Positions 27,007-36,475 of a DNA stretch of 57,301 nucleotides are shown piece after piece. The DNA comes from Tolypothrix campylonemoides VB511288 (GTDB lineage Bacteria; Cyanobacteriota; Cyanobacteriia; Cyanobacteriales; Nostocaceae). Each line of letters opens with the position of its first letter. Position 1 is the stretch's first letter. Both the position numbers and the translations under genes were made by a program. The stretch spans positions 1,019,105 to 1,076,405 of the forward strand of contig JXCB02000027.1 in assembly GCA_000828075.3 (NCBI GenBank), read 5' to 3'. The notes under the pieces are model-generated. The model worked only from the letters and a program-made list of their open reading frames with translations. It ran no database searches and was not told the origin of the DNA.

Positions 27007-27561
27007 CTATGGATCAATGACCAATGACCAAGACGCTTTTGTTAAGCGATCGCTAATTATGGTAAACCAGTTATCTAAAATGTGTTGAAATTGCGGCTGT
27101 TGCAAGTCTGGTAGCCAAAGTATGAGTGCGTCCTCATCATTATCTTTGTAATAGCGCCGCCGCCGTCCAGCTGTTTTGAAGCCAAATTTTTGATATAAAG
27201 AAATTGCCGCCGAGTTGGAAGCTCGCACTTCGAGAGTTGCTCGCTCCAAGCCGCGATCGCAAGCAGTTTTTAGCACAGAATACAGTAAAGCCTGTCCGAA
27301 GCCTTGATGGTGGTATTCGGGATGAACCGCCAAAATTGTGATGTGCGCTTCATCTAAAATTGACCAAAAGCAAGATATTCCTAGTAGTCTGTTGACAGAA
27401 ACAGAGGAAAACAAACCGAGTAAGTCACTGTTGGGGCTCTCTAACTCACGTTGGTAGGCTTCCATTGTCCACAAACCACCAAAACAGGCTTGATCAAGTT
27501 CCAGCATTGCACTCAAATCTGCTGGAGTTAGATATCTAATTTCTAATGGTAATTTGCTCAC
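27007..27561 (-). CDS. rimI: Ribosomal protein S18-alanine N-acetyltransferase-like GNAT enzyme (RimI)
   Basis: A 184-residue GNAT acetyltransferase. The acetyl-CoA-binding motif A is VHPEYHHQGFGQALLYSVL (about 79-97), with the preceding strand HITILAV, and the C-terminal motif NSAAISLYQKFGFKTAGRRRRYYKD matches RimI, which acetylates the N terminus of ribosomal protein S18. Substrate assignment by family resemblance only; related GNATs acetylate other N termini. It is divergently arranged with lysA (90 bp apart), so a shared promoter region is likely. Its C-terminal 25 residues (ISDRLTKASWSLVIDP) extend past the usual GNAT fold. Confidence 0.85.
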   Translation of the reverse strand: MSKLPLEIRYLTPADLSAMLELDQACFGGLWTMEAYQRELESPNSDLLGLFSSVSVNRLLGISCFWSILDEAHITILAVHPEYHHQGFGQALLYSVLKTACDRGLERATLEVRASNSAAISLYQKFGFKTAGRRRRYYKDNDEDALILWLPDLQQPQFQHILDNWFTIISDRLTKASWSLVIDP

Positions 27562-27651
27562 ACTTGTTCGTAATGGTACAAGCCCTTTGTAAACTGGGAA
27601 TCGGAGGACTTACTCACGCCCGTAATTTAGACAAGGACAACTTTTATAGTT

Positions 27652-29115
27652 ATGGTATCGACACACCCTGCTGGGGTTCAACATTTTGGTAGTCAGTATT
27701 TGCCTGCATCAAGCACTTCAAACACAAGTCTTTCACCAAATCAGGAACTTCTACCGCTGACAGCCAGAAGAAACAGTCATGACTGTTTGGAAATAGGAGG
27801 CTGTGATGTCACGACCTTGGTGAAGCAATTTGGTTCACCACTATATATTTTAGATGAAGAGACCCTCACAATAGCTTGTCAGCAGTACCGGGACAGCTTC
27901 AAGCGCTACTATAAGGGCGAATCTCAGGTACTGTACGCTTCCAAGGCGTGGAGTTGCTTAGCTGTTTGCGCTCTAGTAGCTTCCGTTGGTTTAGGAATAG
28001 ATGTCGTTTCTGGAGGCGAACTCTACACAGCTTTAAGTGCGGGTGTGAGTCCCGATAAAATCTACTTCCACGGCAATAATAAATCTCGCCAAGAGCTGAT
28101 TTTTGCCATTGAGTCTCGCTGCACGATCGTAGTGGATAACTGGCATGAGTTGCATACTTTGGTTTCCCTAGGAATTGGAGATTCGGGATTAGGAATTGGG
28201 GGTAGTTCCCAATCCCCAATCCCCAATCCCCAGTCCCTAGCCCCCATCCGCATCATGCTAAGGTTGACACCTGGTATAGAATGCCATACACACGACTATA
28301 TTCGCACGGGACACTTGGATAGTAAATTTGGCTTTGATCCCAATCAACTCGATGACTTGTTTACTTTTGTGAGTCAACAATCTGTTATTGACTGTGTGGG
28401 ATTACACGCGCATATTGGTTCTCAGATTTTTGAACGCCAGCCGCATCAAGATTTAGCTGCGGTTATGGTGCAGTGGATGAGTAAAGCTGCTGGATACGGT
28501 TTATCGATCAAAGAACTGAATGTGGGAGGCGGCTTAGGAATTAAGTACACAGAATCAGATGATCCACCTAGCATCGAAGAGTGGGTAAAACCGATTTGTG
28601 AAGTGATTCAAGAAGCTTGTGAAGCAGCAAATTTGCCTTTGCCAAAATTATTATCTGAACCAGGACGTTCCTTGATTGGGACAGCTTGTGTCACAGCTTA
28701 TACCATTGGCTCTTCCAAGGTCGTTCCAGAAATACGTACCTATGTAGCAGTTGATGGGGGAATGTCCGATAATCCACGCCCAATTACATATCAATCTGTA
28801 TATCGCGCCGTCGTTGCCAATCGATTGTCTGCTCCACTTACAGAAACTGTAACAATTGCCGGAAAGCATTGTGAATCAGGGGATATTGTAATAAAGGATG
28901 CCCAGGTACCAAAAACGGAACCAGGAGATATTCTCGTAGTCATGGCAACTGGTGCTTACAATTACAGTATGGCATCCAACTACAACCGCTTGCCTCGACC
29001 GGCAGCTGTTATAGTAGCCAATGGCGAAGCAAATTTGATTTTGCAACGCGAAACTTATCAAGACTTGATTCAACAGGATCGTCTACCAGAAAGACTTAAG
29101 AAGGATGAAGGATGA
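27652..29115 (+). CDS. lysA: Diaminopimelate decarboxylase with an STRR-encoded insert
   Basis: A 487-residue PLP enzyme of the alanine-racemase-like decarboxylase fold that makes L-lysine from meso-diaminopimelate. The PLP-binding Lys98 lies in YASKAWS; HAHIGSQIFE, ELNVGGGLGIKY, SEPGRSLIG, CESGDIV and TGAYNYSMASNYN are the other hallmark blocks. An N-terminal extension of about 40 residues precedes the domain. At residues about 173-199 the conserved helix is interrupted by LGIGDSGLGIGGSSQSPIPNPQS, encoded by GGGATTA/TCCCCAA STRR units (28168-28246) that are kept in frame. Since the motifs on both sides are intact the enzyme is probably active with an extra surface loop. A cluster of GGATGAAG-type repeats follows the stop. 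Confidence 0.93.
   Translation: MVSTHPAGVQHFGSQYLPASSTSNTSLSPNQELLPLTARRNSHDCLEIGGCDVTTLVKQFGSPLYILDEETLTIACQQYRDSFKRYYKGESQVLYASKAWSCLAVCALVASVGLGIDVVSGGELYTALSAGVSPDKIYFHGNNKSRQELIFAIESRCTIVVDNWHELHTLVSLGIGDSGLGIGGSSQSPIPNPQSLAPIRIMLRLTPGIECHTHDYIRTGHLDSKFGFDPNQLDDLFTFVSQQSVIDCVGLHAHIGSQIFERQPHQDLAAVMVQWMSKAAGYGLSIKELNVGGGLGIKYTESDDPPSIEEWVKPICEVIQEACEAANLPLPKLLSEPGRSLIGTACVTAYTIGSSKVVPEIRTYVAVDGGMSDNPRPITYQSVYRAVVANRLSAPLTETVTIAGKHCESGDIVIKDAQVPKTEPGDILVVMATGAYNYSMASNYNRLPRPAAVIVANGEANLILQRETYQDLIQQDRLPERLKKDEG
28168..28246. repeat. STRR insertion inside lysA
   Basis: GGAATTGGAGATTCGGGATTAGGAATTGGGGG followed by CCCAATCCCCAATCCCCAATCCCCAGTCCCTAG. The two arms are near complements and could form a strong hairpin in the lysA mRNA. 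The unit is the same as in the intergenic STRRs at 8389, 16896 and 41150. The reading frame of lysA is preserved. Confidence 0.85.
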
Positions 29116-29315
29116 GGGGAAGGTAGAAGGATAGAGAAAGAAGGATACAGAAAGAAAGAAGGATAAAGAATGAAAGGAAGGTAGAACAGTAAAGGATGAA
29201 AATTTTATACTTCATACTTGGTACTTCATCCTTTATCCTTCTACCTTCTGCCTTCCGCCTTCTGTCTACCTTCATTCTTCATTCTTCACAGTTCATACTT
29301 AATACTTTCACGCCA
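29116..29315. repeat. Complex STRR between lysA and cdaA
   Basis: About 90 bp of purine-rich AGAAGGAT/AAGGATGAA units followed by about 110 bp of the complementary CTTCATCCTTTATCCTTCTACCTTC type. The block fills the whole spacer and, read in the cdaA frame, is open and would add a 42-residue low-complexity N terminus to CdaA. A large imperfect stem-loop is possible. Confidence 0.8.
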
Positions 29316-29321
29316 GATGTC

Positions 29322-30248
29322 ATGGGAGATTGGTGGGCGCAATGGCTGACAAACCTAGGAAGGTCACAGTCCTTGCTGGTTGAGAGTCTGGATATTGTGT
29401 TAGTACTGGCGCTGACGTACATGATACTGGTTATTATTAGTGAGCGCCGGACACTGTGGATGGTGCGAGGATTTATTATTCTGATGCTGGCATCAGCAAT
29501 CAGTGGCAGAATGCAGTTACATCTGCTGAATTTTGTGCTGGAGAAGTTAGTAATTGGCTGTGCTGTAGCAATGGCGGTTGCTCTCCAGTCTGAGTTTCGC
29601 AGATTTTTGGAACAATTGGGACGTGGCGAATTCCGGCAGTTATTTCAACCGTCGCGTTTGGCGGTTCCCAAATCTGATAGTGTAATTGATGAAATTGTCG
29701 ATGCGGTTAAAGAACTGTCAAAGAACCGAATTGGAGCTTTGCTAATTTTGGAAACCACGGGTCCTATTGACGAGCGGGATTTTTCTGTGCCGGGAGTAAA
29801 GCTGAATGCGGAAGTTTCAAAGGAACTTATACAGACAATTTTTCAGCCGAAAACTTTATTACACGATGGGGCGACGTTAATTCGTGGCTCGCGCATCGTG
29901 GCATCAGGTATAATTTTACCGCTATCGGGACGCACAGCCTCACGCCAGTTGGGAACACGCCACCGGGCGGCAATGGGAATTACTGAGCGGGTCGAAAATT
30001 GCATTTGTGTCGTTGTATCAGAAGAAACAGGTTCCATTTCCTTAGCGGAACGAGGAACCCTAAATAGACCACTGACCATTACGAAGCTGAAAGAGTCATT
30101 AGAGGCTCAATTTTCCCCAACTGTGGATCGGGAGAATGTTGCTCCTGATTTGTTGATTTTGGGTCGTCAGATTCGTGGTAAGGCACTAGCACTAATTTCA
30201 CGTTTACTCGGATTACCATCGACTGCTTCACGACGAGATAAGAAATGA
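29322..30248 (+). CDS. cdaA: Diadenylate cyclase (CdaA/DacA type)
   Basis: A 308-residue membrane-bound enzyme that condenses two ATP to cyclic di-AMP. Three N-terminal helices ([50 protein letters not shown]) are followed by a DAC domain with the two signature motifs LLHDGATLI (DGA) and GTRHRAAMG (RHR). The open frame extends to 29196, but the first 42 codons are STRR DNA, and ATG 29322 ([13 protein letters not shown]) matches family starts, so that start was chosen. The stop overlaps the uppS start by 4 bp (ATGA), a translationally coupled pair widely seen in cyanobacteria as far as I recall. Cyclic di-AMP controls potassium and osmotic balance and night survival. The PgpH-like HD protein at 10660 would degrade the product. 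Confidence 0.93.
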   Translation: MGDWWAQWLTNLGRSQSLLVESLDIVLVLALTYMILVIISERRTLWMVRGFIILMLASAISGRMQLHLLNFVLEKLVIGCAVAMAVALQSEFRRFLEQLGRGEFRQLFQPSRLAVPKSDSVIDEIVDAVKELSKNRIGALLILETTGPIDERDFSVPGVKLNAEVSKELIQTIFQPKTLLHDGATLIRGSRIVASGIILPLSGRTASRQLGTRHRAAMGITERVENCICVVVSEETGSISLAERGTLNRPLTITKLKESLEAQFSPTVDRENVAPDLLILGRQIRGKALALISRLLGLPSTASRRDKK

Positions 30249-30994
30249 CAGCACAACACACGGAACTGCAAGAGTTGCCTTCTGATTTAAAACGAGAACT
30301 ATTGCCCAAGCACGTTGCGGTGATTTGTGATGGCAATGGTCGATGGGCTAAAAGCCGAGGACTCCCCCGATTTATGGGACATCAGCGGGGAGTAGATGCT
30401 CTGAAAAATTTACTTCGCTGTTGCGATGATTGGGGAATTGGGGCGCTGACAGCTTATGCTTTTTCGACTGAGAACTGGGGAAGACCGACCGAAGAAGTAG
30501 ATTTTTTGATGACTCTATTTCAACGGGTTTTGCGCCAAGAACTACGGGAAATGATGGAGGAGAATGTTCAAATTAGATTTGTGGGCAATTTGAGCGCCTT
30601 ACCCAGTTCGCTGCAAGAAGAAATTTCCCGTTCAATGGAAGAAACTAGAAACAATCGCGGTATTAAATTCACAATCGCAACCAATTATGGAGCGAGACAG
30701 GAAATTTTACAGGCATGCCGCGCAATTGCTCATAAAGTACAGGAAGGTCTACTTCAACCAGATGAAATTGAGGAGGCGACATTTGAACGTCACCTCTACA
30801 CTGAGGGCATTTGTGACCCAGATTTATTAATTCGTACAAGTGGGGAAATGCGGGTTTCAAATTTCCTTTTGTGGCAAATAGCTTATGCAGAAATTTATAT
30901 AACTGAAGCTTTCTGGCCCGATTTTAACCGCAATGAGTTTCATCGTGCCTTGTGCGCCTATCAACAACGAGAACGTAGGTTTGGCAAAGTGTGA
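30245..30994 (+). CDS. uppS: Isoprenyl (undecaprenyl-type) diphosphate synthase
   Basis: A 249-residue cis-prenyltransferase that extends farnesyl diphosphate with isopentenyl diphosphate to the C55 lipid carrier used for peptidoglycan and polysaccharides. It has the catalytic Asp29 in [27 protein letters not shown], the substrate loop FSTENWGRP, and the C-terminal [26 protein letters not shown] and WPDFN blocks. Length is normal. The start codon overlaps the cdaA stop by four bases, so the two are co-translated. An STRR of GGGGACT and TAATCCC units follows its stop. Confidence 0.96.
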   Translation: MTAQHTELQELPSDLKRELLPKHVAVICDGNGRWAKSRGLPRFMGHQRGVDALKNLLRCCDDWGIGALTAYAFSTENWGRPTEEVDFLMTLFQRVLRQELREMMEENVQIRFVGNLSALPSSLQEEISRSMEETRNNRGIKFTIATNYGARQEILQACRAIAHKVQEGLLQPDEIEEATFERHLYTEGICDPDLLIRTSGEMRVSNFLLWQIAYAEIYITEAFWPDFNRNEFHRALCAYQQRERRFGKV

Positions 30995-30997
30995 AGA

Positions 30998-31098
30998 TTG
31001 GGGACTGGGGACTGGGGACTGGCGACTGGCGACTGGACAATACTCTTCCTAATCCCTAATCCCTAATCCCTAATCCCTAATCCCTAATCCCTAATCCC
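30998..31098. repeat. STRR, GGGGACT and TAATCCC arrays
   Basis: About five GGGGACTG/GGCGACTG units, a short link, then about seven CTAATCC heptamers, ending at the stop codon of the DUF3143 gene on the other strand. It separates the convergent uppS and DUF3143 genes. Confidence 0.85.
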
Positions 31099-31102
31099 TT
31101 AT

Positions 31103-31375
31103 TCAAGGTCCAGAAAAAACAGCTCGTTCTATATCTTCTCGGCTGAGGGAATACTTGAACGCGCGTTGGATATCTTGCCCACCTTCTCCGGCTTGGATAT
31201 ATCGCACAATGATTTGTTCGATATCTAGTGAGAGTTCTGCTTGCCAATTTGATCGCTGTACGTGCCAGCAATGAAGTTGTTTTTCATCTTGTTGGCAGCC
31301 TTGGTCTCTCAGCCACTGTTCAATTTGGGGAAGAGGATGGTTATACAAGGGTGTTTCCGGGGAATAAAAAATCAT
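31103..31375 (-). CDS. DUF3143 family protein
   Basis: A 90-residue cyanobacterium-specific soluble protein: MIFYSPETPLYNHPLPQIEQWLRDQGCQQDEKQLHCWHVQRSNWQ..., with the family landmark YNHPLPQIEQWL and a C-terminal helix (SREDIERAVFSGP). ATG 31375 was chosen over 31387 (MTKNMIF) since it gives the family start. Function unknown. It lies 54 bp downstream of the membrane J-protein and in the same direction as the dnaK/dnaJ genes, a neighbourhood I recall as recurrent in cyanobacteria, suggesting a role linked to the chaperones. Confidence 0.85.
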   Translation of the reverse strand: MIFYSPETPLYNHPLPQIEQWLRDQGCQQDEKQLHCWHVQRSNWQAELSLDIEQIIVRYIQAGEGGQDIQRAFKYSLSREDIERAVFSGP

Positions 31376-31429
31376 ATTTTTAGTCAAAAGTCAACAGTAA
31401 AGAGTGAAAAGATAATTTTTATTTAATTT

Positions 31430-31984
31430 TTAATTTGGAATTTCAGAAGGGATAGTGAGTGAAATACTGGTACCGTGTTGTTGTCCTGGTGGAGTGTTTT
31501 GTAGCAGCTGCATTTGAAAGGCAGCCTCTCCACGGGTTAAACCGATCGCGATCGCCAGCAGCAAGCAAACTAAAAATGTCAATCCCAGAATAAACAAAGC
31601 AAAGATTTCGCCTGTTGAGAGGGGGCGATCGCTGGCGTCGAGGTAAGCTGATTTAGACCAGTCGTGGGAATAAGAAACAGGACGGTTCAAGTCCGGGGGT
31701 GCTTGGATGACCCCAAAGCGCGAATAGCCAATTTTTAGGTCGTAGCTTAATCGTCGTTCTGGATTGCTGAGGGTGGCGTACGCTTCGTTAAGTTGCTGAA
31801 ATTTGGCAGTAGCCAAAGCAGTCGGCAATTTTGTCGTATCTGGATGATAGTGTTTGCTCAGTTCCCGGTAAGCGCGACGGATGTCGATTGGCGATGCTGA
31901 GGGATGCAGTCCTAGTTGGGAGTAATAAGTTGGTTCGCTGCTTTGTGCCATTGCCCCATTCTGATTCACGGCTCTTTGAGTCAC
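31430..31984 (-). CDS. Membrane-anchored J-domain protein
   Basis: A 184-residue protein with a J domain at about residues 19-84 (YYSQLGLHPSASPIDIRRAYRELSKHYHPDTTKL...FQQLNEAYATLSNPERRLSYD), including the essential HPD at about 47-49, and one transmembrane helix near 132-152 (IFALFILGLTFLVCLLLAIAIGL). The J domain recruits and stimulates a DnaK at the membrane. It could start at ATG 31984 or 31951 (MAQSSEPTYYSQLG); the latter gives a compact J-domain start. It is the second J-protein in this cluster, after the soluble DnaJ at 32117, and precedes DUF3143. Confidence 0.87.
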   Translation of the reverse strand: MTQRAVNQNGAMAQSSEPTYYSQLGLHPSASPIDIRRAYRELSKHYHPDTTKLPTALATAKFQQLNEAYATLSNPERRLSYDLKIGYSRFGVIQAPPDLNRPVSYSHDWSKSAYLDASDRPLSTGEIFALFILGLTFLVCLLLAIAIGLTRGEAAFQMQLLQNTPPGQQHGTSISLTIPSEIPN

Positions 31985-32116
31985 CTGGCAATAAAGTTTT
32001 TTCTAATATTCTAAACCTAACCAATCTTCAAAAGACGATGGCAATTACTTTTTCAGTTATTGGTTGTTAGTTGTTAGTTGTCAAAAATGACTACTAACCA
32101 CTTACTCTCACAATCC

Positions 32117-33112
32117 CTATCTCACCAAATCGGCACGGGGTTTAAAGCTTTCTATCTGCCGTAACTTTTCGTAAAGTTCACGTTCTTGCTGACTAATATT
32201 TTTGGGAGCTACGATCTGAATTTCCACCAATTGGTCGCCACGTTCACCGTTTTCCTTGGGGTAGCCTTTATTCGCCAGACGGAAGCGTTGACCAGACCTT
32301 ACACCAGCAGGAATAGACATTTTAACTGGTCCGTCTAGGGTTGGTGCTTCGATGTGTCCTCCCAAGACGGCTTCGGTAGGAGTCACCGGCACTTGAGTCA
32401 GGACATTTGAGCCTTCTACTTTAAATAAAGAATGTGGTTCTACAGTTATTTTTAAGTATAAGTCGCCACCATTGATGCCTTGATTTTTTAGGCGGATGGT
32501 TTGACCTGTGACCATACCAGAAGGCATACTGACTTCGAGCGATCGCCCATCTTCCAAGCGAATCCTTTCCGATCCACCTTTATAAGCTTTTTCAAGTGGC
32601 AGGGTCAATCTTGCTTCTATATCCCGACGGTTGGGGCGGGAGTTGACTGTATATTGAACTTTTCTATTCGGAGAACTAAACGGGTCGCTTTCAACGCCAT
32701 TGCTGGAGTTTCCATTTTTATTGTCTTTGCGAACGCCTACACCAATGACTTGATTAATAAAACTATCAAAATCAGGATATTTACCTGGGTCTACCTCACC
32801 AGTACTACTACGACCGTTAGACCGACTTTCCCAGGTTTTACCTCCTCGTGGTGCTTGTTTGCCACTAAAGCCTTTTTGTTGCCAAAAGCGGCTAAACTCG
32901 TCGTAACGTGCCCGTTTCGTTGCATCGCTTAGGACTTCATATGCCTCACCGATATCCTTAAATTTTTCCTCTGCTGCTTTGTTTCCTGGATTCAGGTCTG
33001 GGTGATACTGACGCGCTAACCGTCGATAGTTCTTTTTAATATCTTCATTTGTTGCCTCTTTAGTAACTCCCAAAATTTCGTAATAATCGCGAAAATTCTG
33101 CAAATTTTGCAT
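32117..33112 (-). CDS. dnaJ: DnaJ/CbpA-type co-chaperone without zinc finger
   Basis: A 331-residue class B J-protein. The J domain ([37 protein letters not shown], with HPD at about 37-39) is followed by a Gly/Ser-rich linker (about 80-160) and the two beta-barrel client-binding domains ([22 protein letters not shown] to the C terminus). No CxxCxGxG zinc repeats are present. It presents unfolded clients to DnaK. It lies 230 bp downstream of dnaK on the same strand and was probably transcribed with it, though a GC-rich stem lies between. The pairing dnaK-dnaJ without grpE resembles cyanobacterial secondary dnaK loci. Confidence 0.92.
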   Translation of the reverse strand: MQNLQNFRDYYEILGVTKEATNEDIKKNYRRLARQYHPDLNPGNKAAEEKFKDIGEAYEVLSDATKRARYDEFSRFWQQKGFSGKQAPRGGKTWESRSNGRSSTGEVDPGKYPDFDSFINQVIGVGVRKDNKNGNSSNGVESDPFSSPNRKVQYTVNSRPNRRDIEARLTLPLEKAYKGGSERIRLEDGRSLEVSMPSGMVTGQTIRLKNQGINGGDLYLKITVEPHSLFKVEGSNVLTQVPVTPTEAVLGGHIEAPTLDGPVKMSIPAGVRSGQRFRLANKGYPKENGERGDQLVEIQIVAPKNISQQERELYEKLRQIESFKPRADLVR

Positions 33113-33282
33113 AGTTTTGTTGTTTATGTTTTACTTTTAGATTTTAGATTTATTAATGGTGATTCGTTAATTTTTGAACGGCTAACTAATTACTTATTAC
33201 CTATTAGTTACGACGAAATCCGAATTCCGAATCAACCTCTTTCATCTTTATTTTGCTATGAAACGTAATTTTAGGAATTAAG

Positions 33283-33298
33283 GGCGGGAAACCCCGCC
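33283..33298 (-). terminator. GC-rich stem-loop between dnaK and dnaJ
   Basis: GGCGGG, loop AAAC, CCCGCC: a 6-bp all-GC stem 45 bp past the dnaK stop. It may attenuate or process the transcript so that dnaK and dnaJ are expressed at different levels. No T run of note follows on the minus strand. Confidence 0.5.
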
Positions 33299-33342
33299 GG
33301 GGAAAGTTATAACTTTATTTCCTAAAAACATCCATTTCTATG

Positions 33343-35475
33343 TCATAACCAATCATCGTCATCGTCCCAGTTATCTTGGTAACTAGGACGGGGTTTGCGT
33401 GAAGAACCGCTGTCATAGGAGCGACCTCTTCTGTTATAGTCGTCCCTGTCATAGTCCCTGTTATCATCCCTGTCATAGTTTTTGCCGTAGTAATCACGTT
33501 CATCCCTGTAGGGCGGGCGTTCTGGACTATCGCCTCTTGGACGGCTTCCGTAGGGAGGATCGCGGAACGTATCCCTTGGAGATTCACGTTCCCGGTCTTT
33601 ATCGCCAGTGAAAATATCACGAATAGTACCGAACAAGTCATCTTCTTCGTCGTCAACGTAGTACTGGCGGACTTCCCGGTTTAGGTCATACAACGCATCT
33701 TGTAAGTCGGCGTAAGCTTGGTCAATGCCTCTGTCGTCGTTTTCTTGCAAACTCTCGCGCAGTTCTCGGCAAATATTATCAATTCTTTGGCGACGGCTGC
33801 GGGCAAACTGCATCCCAAAGTCCAACGCCACTTCTCTGAGTTGTCGTTCTGCTTGTATAATCAGCGCCTCTGCACGAGTGCGCTTTTCTACCCGTTCTTT
33901 GCGTTCTCGGTCGATTTCGGCATATTTCTCAGCTTCTTGAATTGCCTGCCTGATTTCCCCTTCGCTTAAGGTAGATGCGCCTTGAACTGTGATACTCTGC
34001 TCTCTACCTGTGGTTCTATCGAGAGCGGTTACTTGTAGAATTCCGTTGGCGTCTATATCAAATGATACTTGAATTTGTGGAATTCCTCGTGGTGCTGGTG
34101 GAATGCCATACAGCTTGAACCGTCCCAGGGACTTGTTATCTGCTGCCATCTCCCGTTCACCCTGGACGACGTGGATTTCCACAGTGTTTTGGTTATTTTC
34201 GGATGTCGAAAAGATGTCAGAGCGACGGACTGGTATAGTGGTGTTGCGGGGAATAAGTTTTTTCATCACGCCGTTGACGGTTTCTAGTCCTACAGATAGG
34301 GGCGTGACATCCAACAACAGGACATCTTTGAGTTCTCCAGCGAGAATACCCGCCTGTATTGCTGCACCCACCGCCACAACTTCATCAGGATTGACGTTTT
34401 GGTTGGGTTCTTTGCCGATCATTGCCCGCACAAGCTGCTGTATCATTGGCATTCGCGTCCCACCACCCACCAGCACAACCTCATCAATGTCTGCGGGTGT
34501 CAAACCAGCATCTTTGAGTGCGCGTTTGACGGGAAGGCGCACTCGCCCAAGTAAGTCATCGCACAAACCTTCAAACTCAGAACGAGTCAGGCGAGTTTCT
34601 ATATGTTTTGGACCTTCTTCGGTGGCGGTAATGAAGGGTAAGTTGATGTCGGTGACGCTAACAGAGGAAAGTGCAATTTTGGCGTTTTCTGCTGCTTCCA
34701 ATAGGCGTTGTAAAGCTTGGCGATCGCTGCGTCTTAAGTCTACGCCTTCTTCTTCTAAAAATTTCTGAGCCAACCAGTCAACGATTTTTTTGTCAAATTC
34801 ATTACCACCAAGCTGCGTATCTCCACTCGTGGATCTGACTTCAAACACGCCATCGCCAACATCCAGAACCGACACGTCAAACGTGCCACCACCCAAGTCA
34901 AATACTAATATGGTTTCAGTGTTGCCGCGATCCAATCCATAAGCCAAAGAAGCAGCGGTGGGTTCATTAAGAATCCGTAGCACTTCCAAACCTGCAATTC
35001 TGCCAGCATCTCGTGTGGCTTGCCGTTGGGAATCATTAAAATAAGCAGGAACGGTAATCACTGCCCCAGTGACTGGTTCACCTAGGTACTTACTGGCGTC
35101 CTCTGCCAATTTCTTCAGCACCATTGCGGAAATTTCTTCTGGGGCAAAATCTTTATCCAGACGAGGACAAGAAATTTTGATGTTGCCAACTTCGTCTTTG
35201 CGGATAGTGTAGGGAACTCGCTTTGATTCTGGGCTGAGTTCGGCATACCTGCGCCCAATAAAGCGTTTCACGGCGAAAAATGTATTTTGTGGGTTGAGGA
35301 CGGTTTGTCGCCGCGCCATTTGCCCAACAACTCTTTCGCCATCCTTACTAAAACCGACAACGGAGGGAGTCGTTCGCATTCCTTCTGCATTGGCAATCAC
35401 CACCGGCTTGCCACCCTCCATGACGGCAACTACTGAGTTGGTTGTACCCAAGTCAATGCCGACTACCTTGCCCAT
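33343..35475 (-). CDS. dnaK: Hsp70 chaperone DnaK with charged C-terminal tail
   Basis: A 710-residue Hsp70. The N-terminal ATPase domain has [17 protein letters not shown] (phosphate 1), [16 protein letters not shown] (phosphate 2) and [16 protein letters not shown]; the substrate domain follows from about 385 ([19 protein letters not shown]). From about residue 620 the usual lid is replaced by a long Asp/Arg/Tyr-rich tail ([30 protein letters not shown], ending DDDDDWL) encoded by repeated GTCATAG/GTCCCTG-like DNA. Cyanobacteria have several DnaKs; the length and the non-canonical tail fit the DnaK1/DnaK3 group rather than the housekeeping DnaK2. It heads the chaperone cluster. A 7-bp inverted repeat lies in its promoter region. 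Confidence 0.93.
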   Translation of the reverse strand: MGKVVGIDLGTTNSVVAVMEGGKPVVIANAEGMRTTPSVVGFSKDGERVVGQMARRQTVLNPQNTFFAVKRFIGRRYAELSPESKRVPYTIRKDEVGNIKISCPRLDKDFAPEEISAMVLKKLAEDASKYLGEPVTGAVITVPAYFNDSQRQATRDAGRIAGLEVLRILNEPTAASLAYGLDRGNTETILVFDLGGGTFDVSVLDVGDGVFEVRSTSGDTQLGGNEFDKKIVDWLAQKFLEEEGVDLRRSDRQALQRLLEAAENAKIALSSVSVTDINLPFITATEEGPKHIETRLTRSEFEGLCDDLLGRVRLPVKRALKDAGLTPADIDEVVLVGGGTRMPMIQQLVRAMIGKEPNQNVNPDEVVAVGAAIQAGILAGELKDVLLLDVTPLSVGLETVNGVMKKLIPRNTTIPVRRSDIFSTSENNQNTVEIHVVQGEREMAADNKSLGRFKLYGIPPAPRGIPQIQVSFDIDANGILQVTALDRTTGREQSITVQGASTLSEGEIRQAIQEAEKYAEIDRERKERVEKRTRAEALIIQAERQLREVALDFGMQFARSRRQRIDNICRELRESLQENDDRGIDQAYADLQDALYDLNREVRQYYVDDEEDDLFGTIRDIFTGDKDRERESPRDTFRDPPYGSRPRGDSPERPPYRDERDYYGKNYDRDDNRDYDRDDYNRRGRSYDSGSSRKPRPSYQDNWDDDDDWL

Positions 35476-35558
35476 GCGTTACTGTTCTCCTATAGTGTCT
35501 TATAAATTAATTTGTTTAGAGCTAATGCTTGATTTATTGTATCTTGCTGTTGAGAATT

Positions 35559-35575
35559 ACACTGTCAAACAGTGT
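35559..35575. promoter_or_regulatory. Inverted repeat between dnaK and the M28 gene
   Basis: ACACTGT-CAA-ACAGTGT in the 117-bp spacer between the divergent dnaK and peptidase genes. It is a perfect 7-bp dyad of operator-like size. It is not the CIRCE element of HrcA. Binding protein unknown. Confidence 0.4.
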
Positions 35576-35592
35576 TCACCATTAGTTAATTT

Positions 35593-36447
35593 GTGAATCT
35601 CAAGAATCAACTCGAAACTCACCTGAGTCAAATAGTGCGCGATCGCGATCCTTATTTGGCGAGTGCTGGACATTTTTTTGTCCAAGAATACATTCGTCAA
35701 CAATTTGCACAATTGGGAAGTGTGGAAATCCACACCTTTAGCGTCAGGGGAAAAACCTGTCAAAACCTCATATTGAATTTACCCTCACAACCTGGCTCAC
35801 AAAAGGGATTGCCACCAATTTTAATCGGTGCCCATTATGATGCCGTACCCGGAACACCAGGGGCTGATGATAATGCTACGGGTGTGGCTGTATTGCTGGA
35901 ATTGGCAAGAATTTTTGCTGCCGAACCGGCAAAGCATCCTCTGCGGCTGGTCGCTTTTGATATGGAAGAATACGGGTTATTAGGTCCTTCTGGTGCTTCT
36001 GAGTATGCAGCCGAGTTGCGACAACAACACCAGCCGCTACGCTTAATGATTTCTCTGGAAATGTTGGGCTATTGCGATCGTACCCCTGGTTCGCAAACTT
36101 ACCCATCTCCTTTAGAACGCTTCTACCCAAATCGCGGCGATTTTATTGCTTTAATTGGCAATTGGCGCACAATTCGTGACTTAATTTCTATTAGCCGCAG
36201 TATTCGTAAAGTTGGTGTACCCAGCCACTGGCTACCAGTACCTAACAGAGGTTTAATACTTCCACTGACTCGACGAAGTGATCATGCACACTTTTGGGAT
36301 CAAGGTTATCCTGCAATGATGGTGACAGATACAGCCAATCTACGGAATCCCAACTATCACAAACCCAGCGATACCATTGCCACTTTGGATTTAGATTTTC
36401 TGACTGGTGTGTGTCAAGGTTTGGAAAGTGGTATTCGGCGTTTGTGA
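35593..36447 (+). CDS. M28-family zinc aminopeptidase-like protein
   Basis: A 284-residue M28 peptidase. The metal-site series is visible: His/Asp in GAHYDAVPGTPGADDNATG (about 80-98), the Glu pair in AFDMEEYGLLG (about 120-130), Asp in the SDHAHFWDQGYPAMMVTDTA block and His in NPNYHKPSDT. Family members remove N-terminal residues from peptides or cleave glutamyl groups; the substrate here is unknown. There is no signal peptide, so it is cytosolic. It starts with GTG 35593 directly after a promoter-size spacer shared with dnaK. Confidence 0.88.
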   Translation: MNLKNQLETHLSQIVRDRDPYLASAGHFFVQEYIRQQFAQLGSVEIHTFSVRGKTCQNLILNLPSQPGSQKGLPPILIGAHYDAVPGTPGADDNATGVAVLLELARIFAAEPAKHPLRLVAFDMEEYGLLGPSGASEYAAELRQQHQPLRLMISLEMLGYCDRTPGSQTYPSPLERFYPNRGDFIALIGNWRTIRDLISISRSIRKVGVPSHWLPVPNRGLILPLTRRSDHAHFWDQGYPAMMVTDTANLRNPNYHKPSDTIATLDLDFLTGVCQGLESGIRRL

Positions 36448-36475
36448 AAAAGGAGTGTAGTGTCGAGATTTTCAG

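Noticed and set aside
35476-35592. CIRCE/HrcA operator ahead of dnaK
   Set aside because: No TTAGCACTC-N9-GAGTGCTAA pattern; only a different 7-bp dyad is present.
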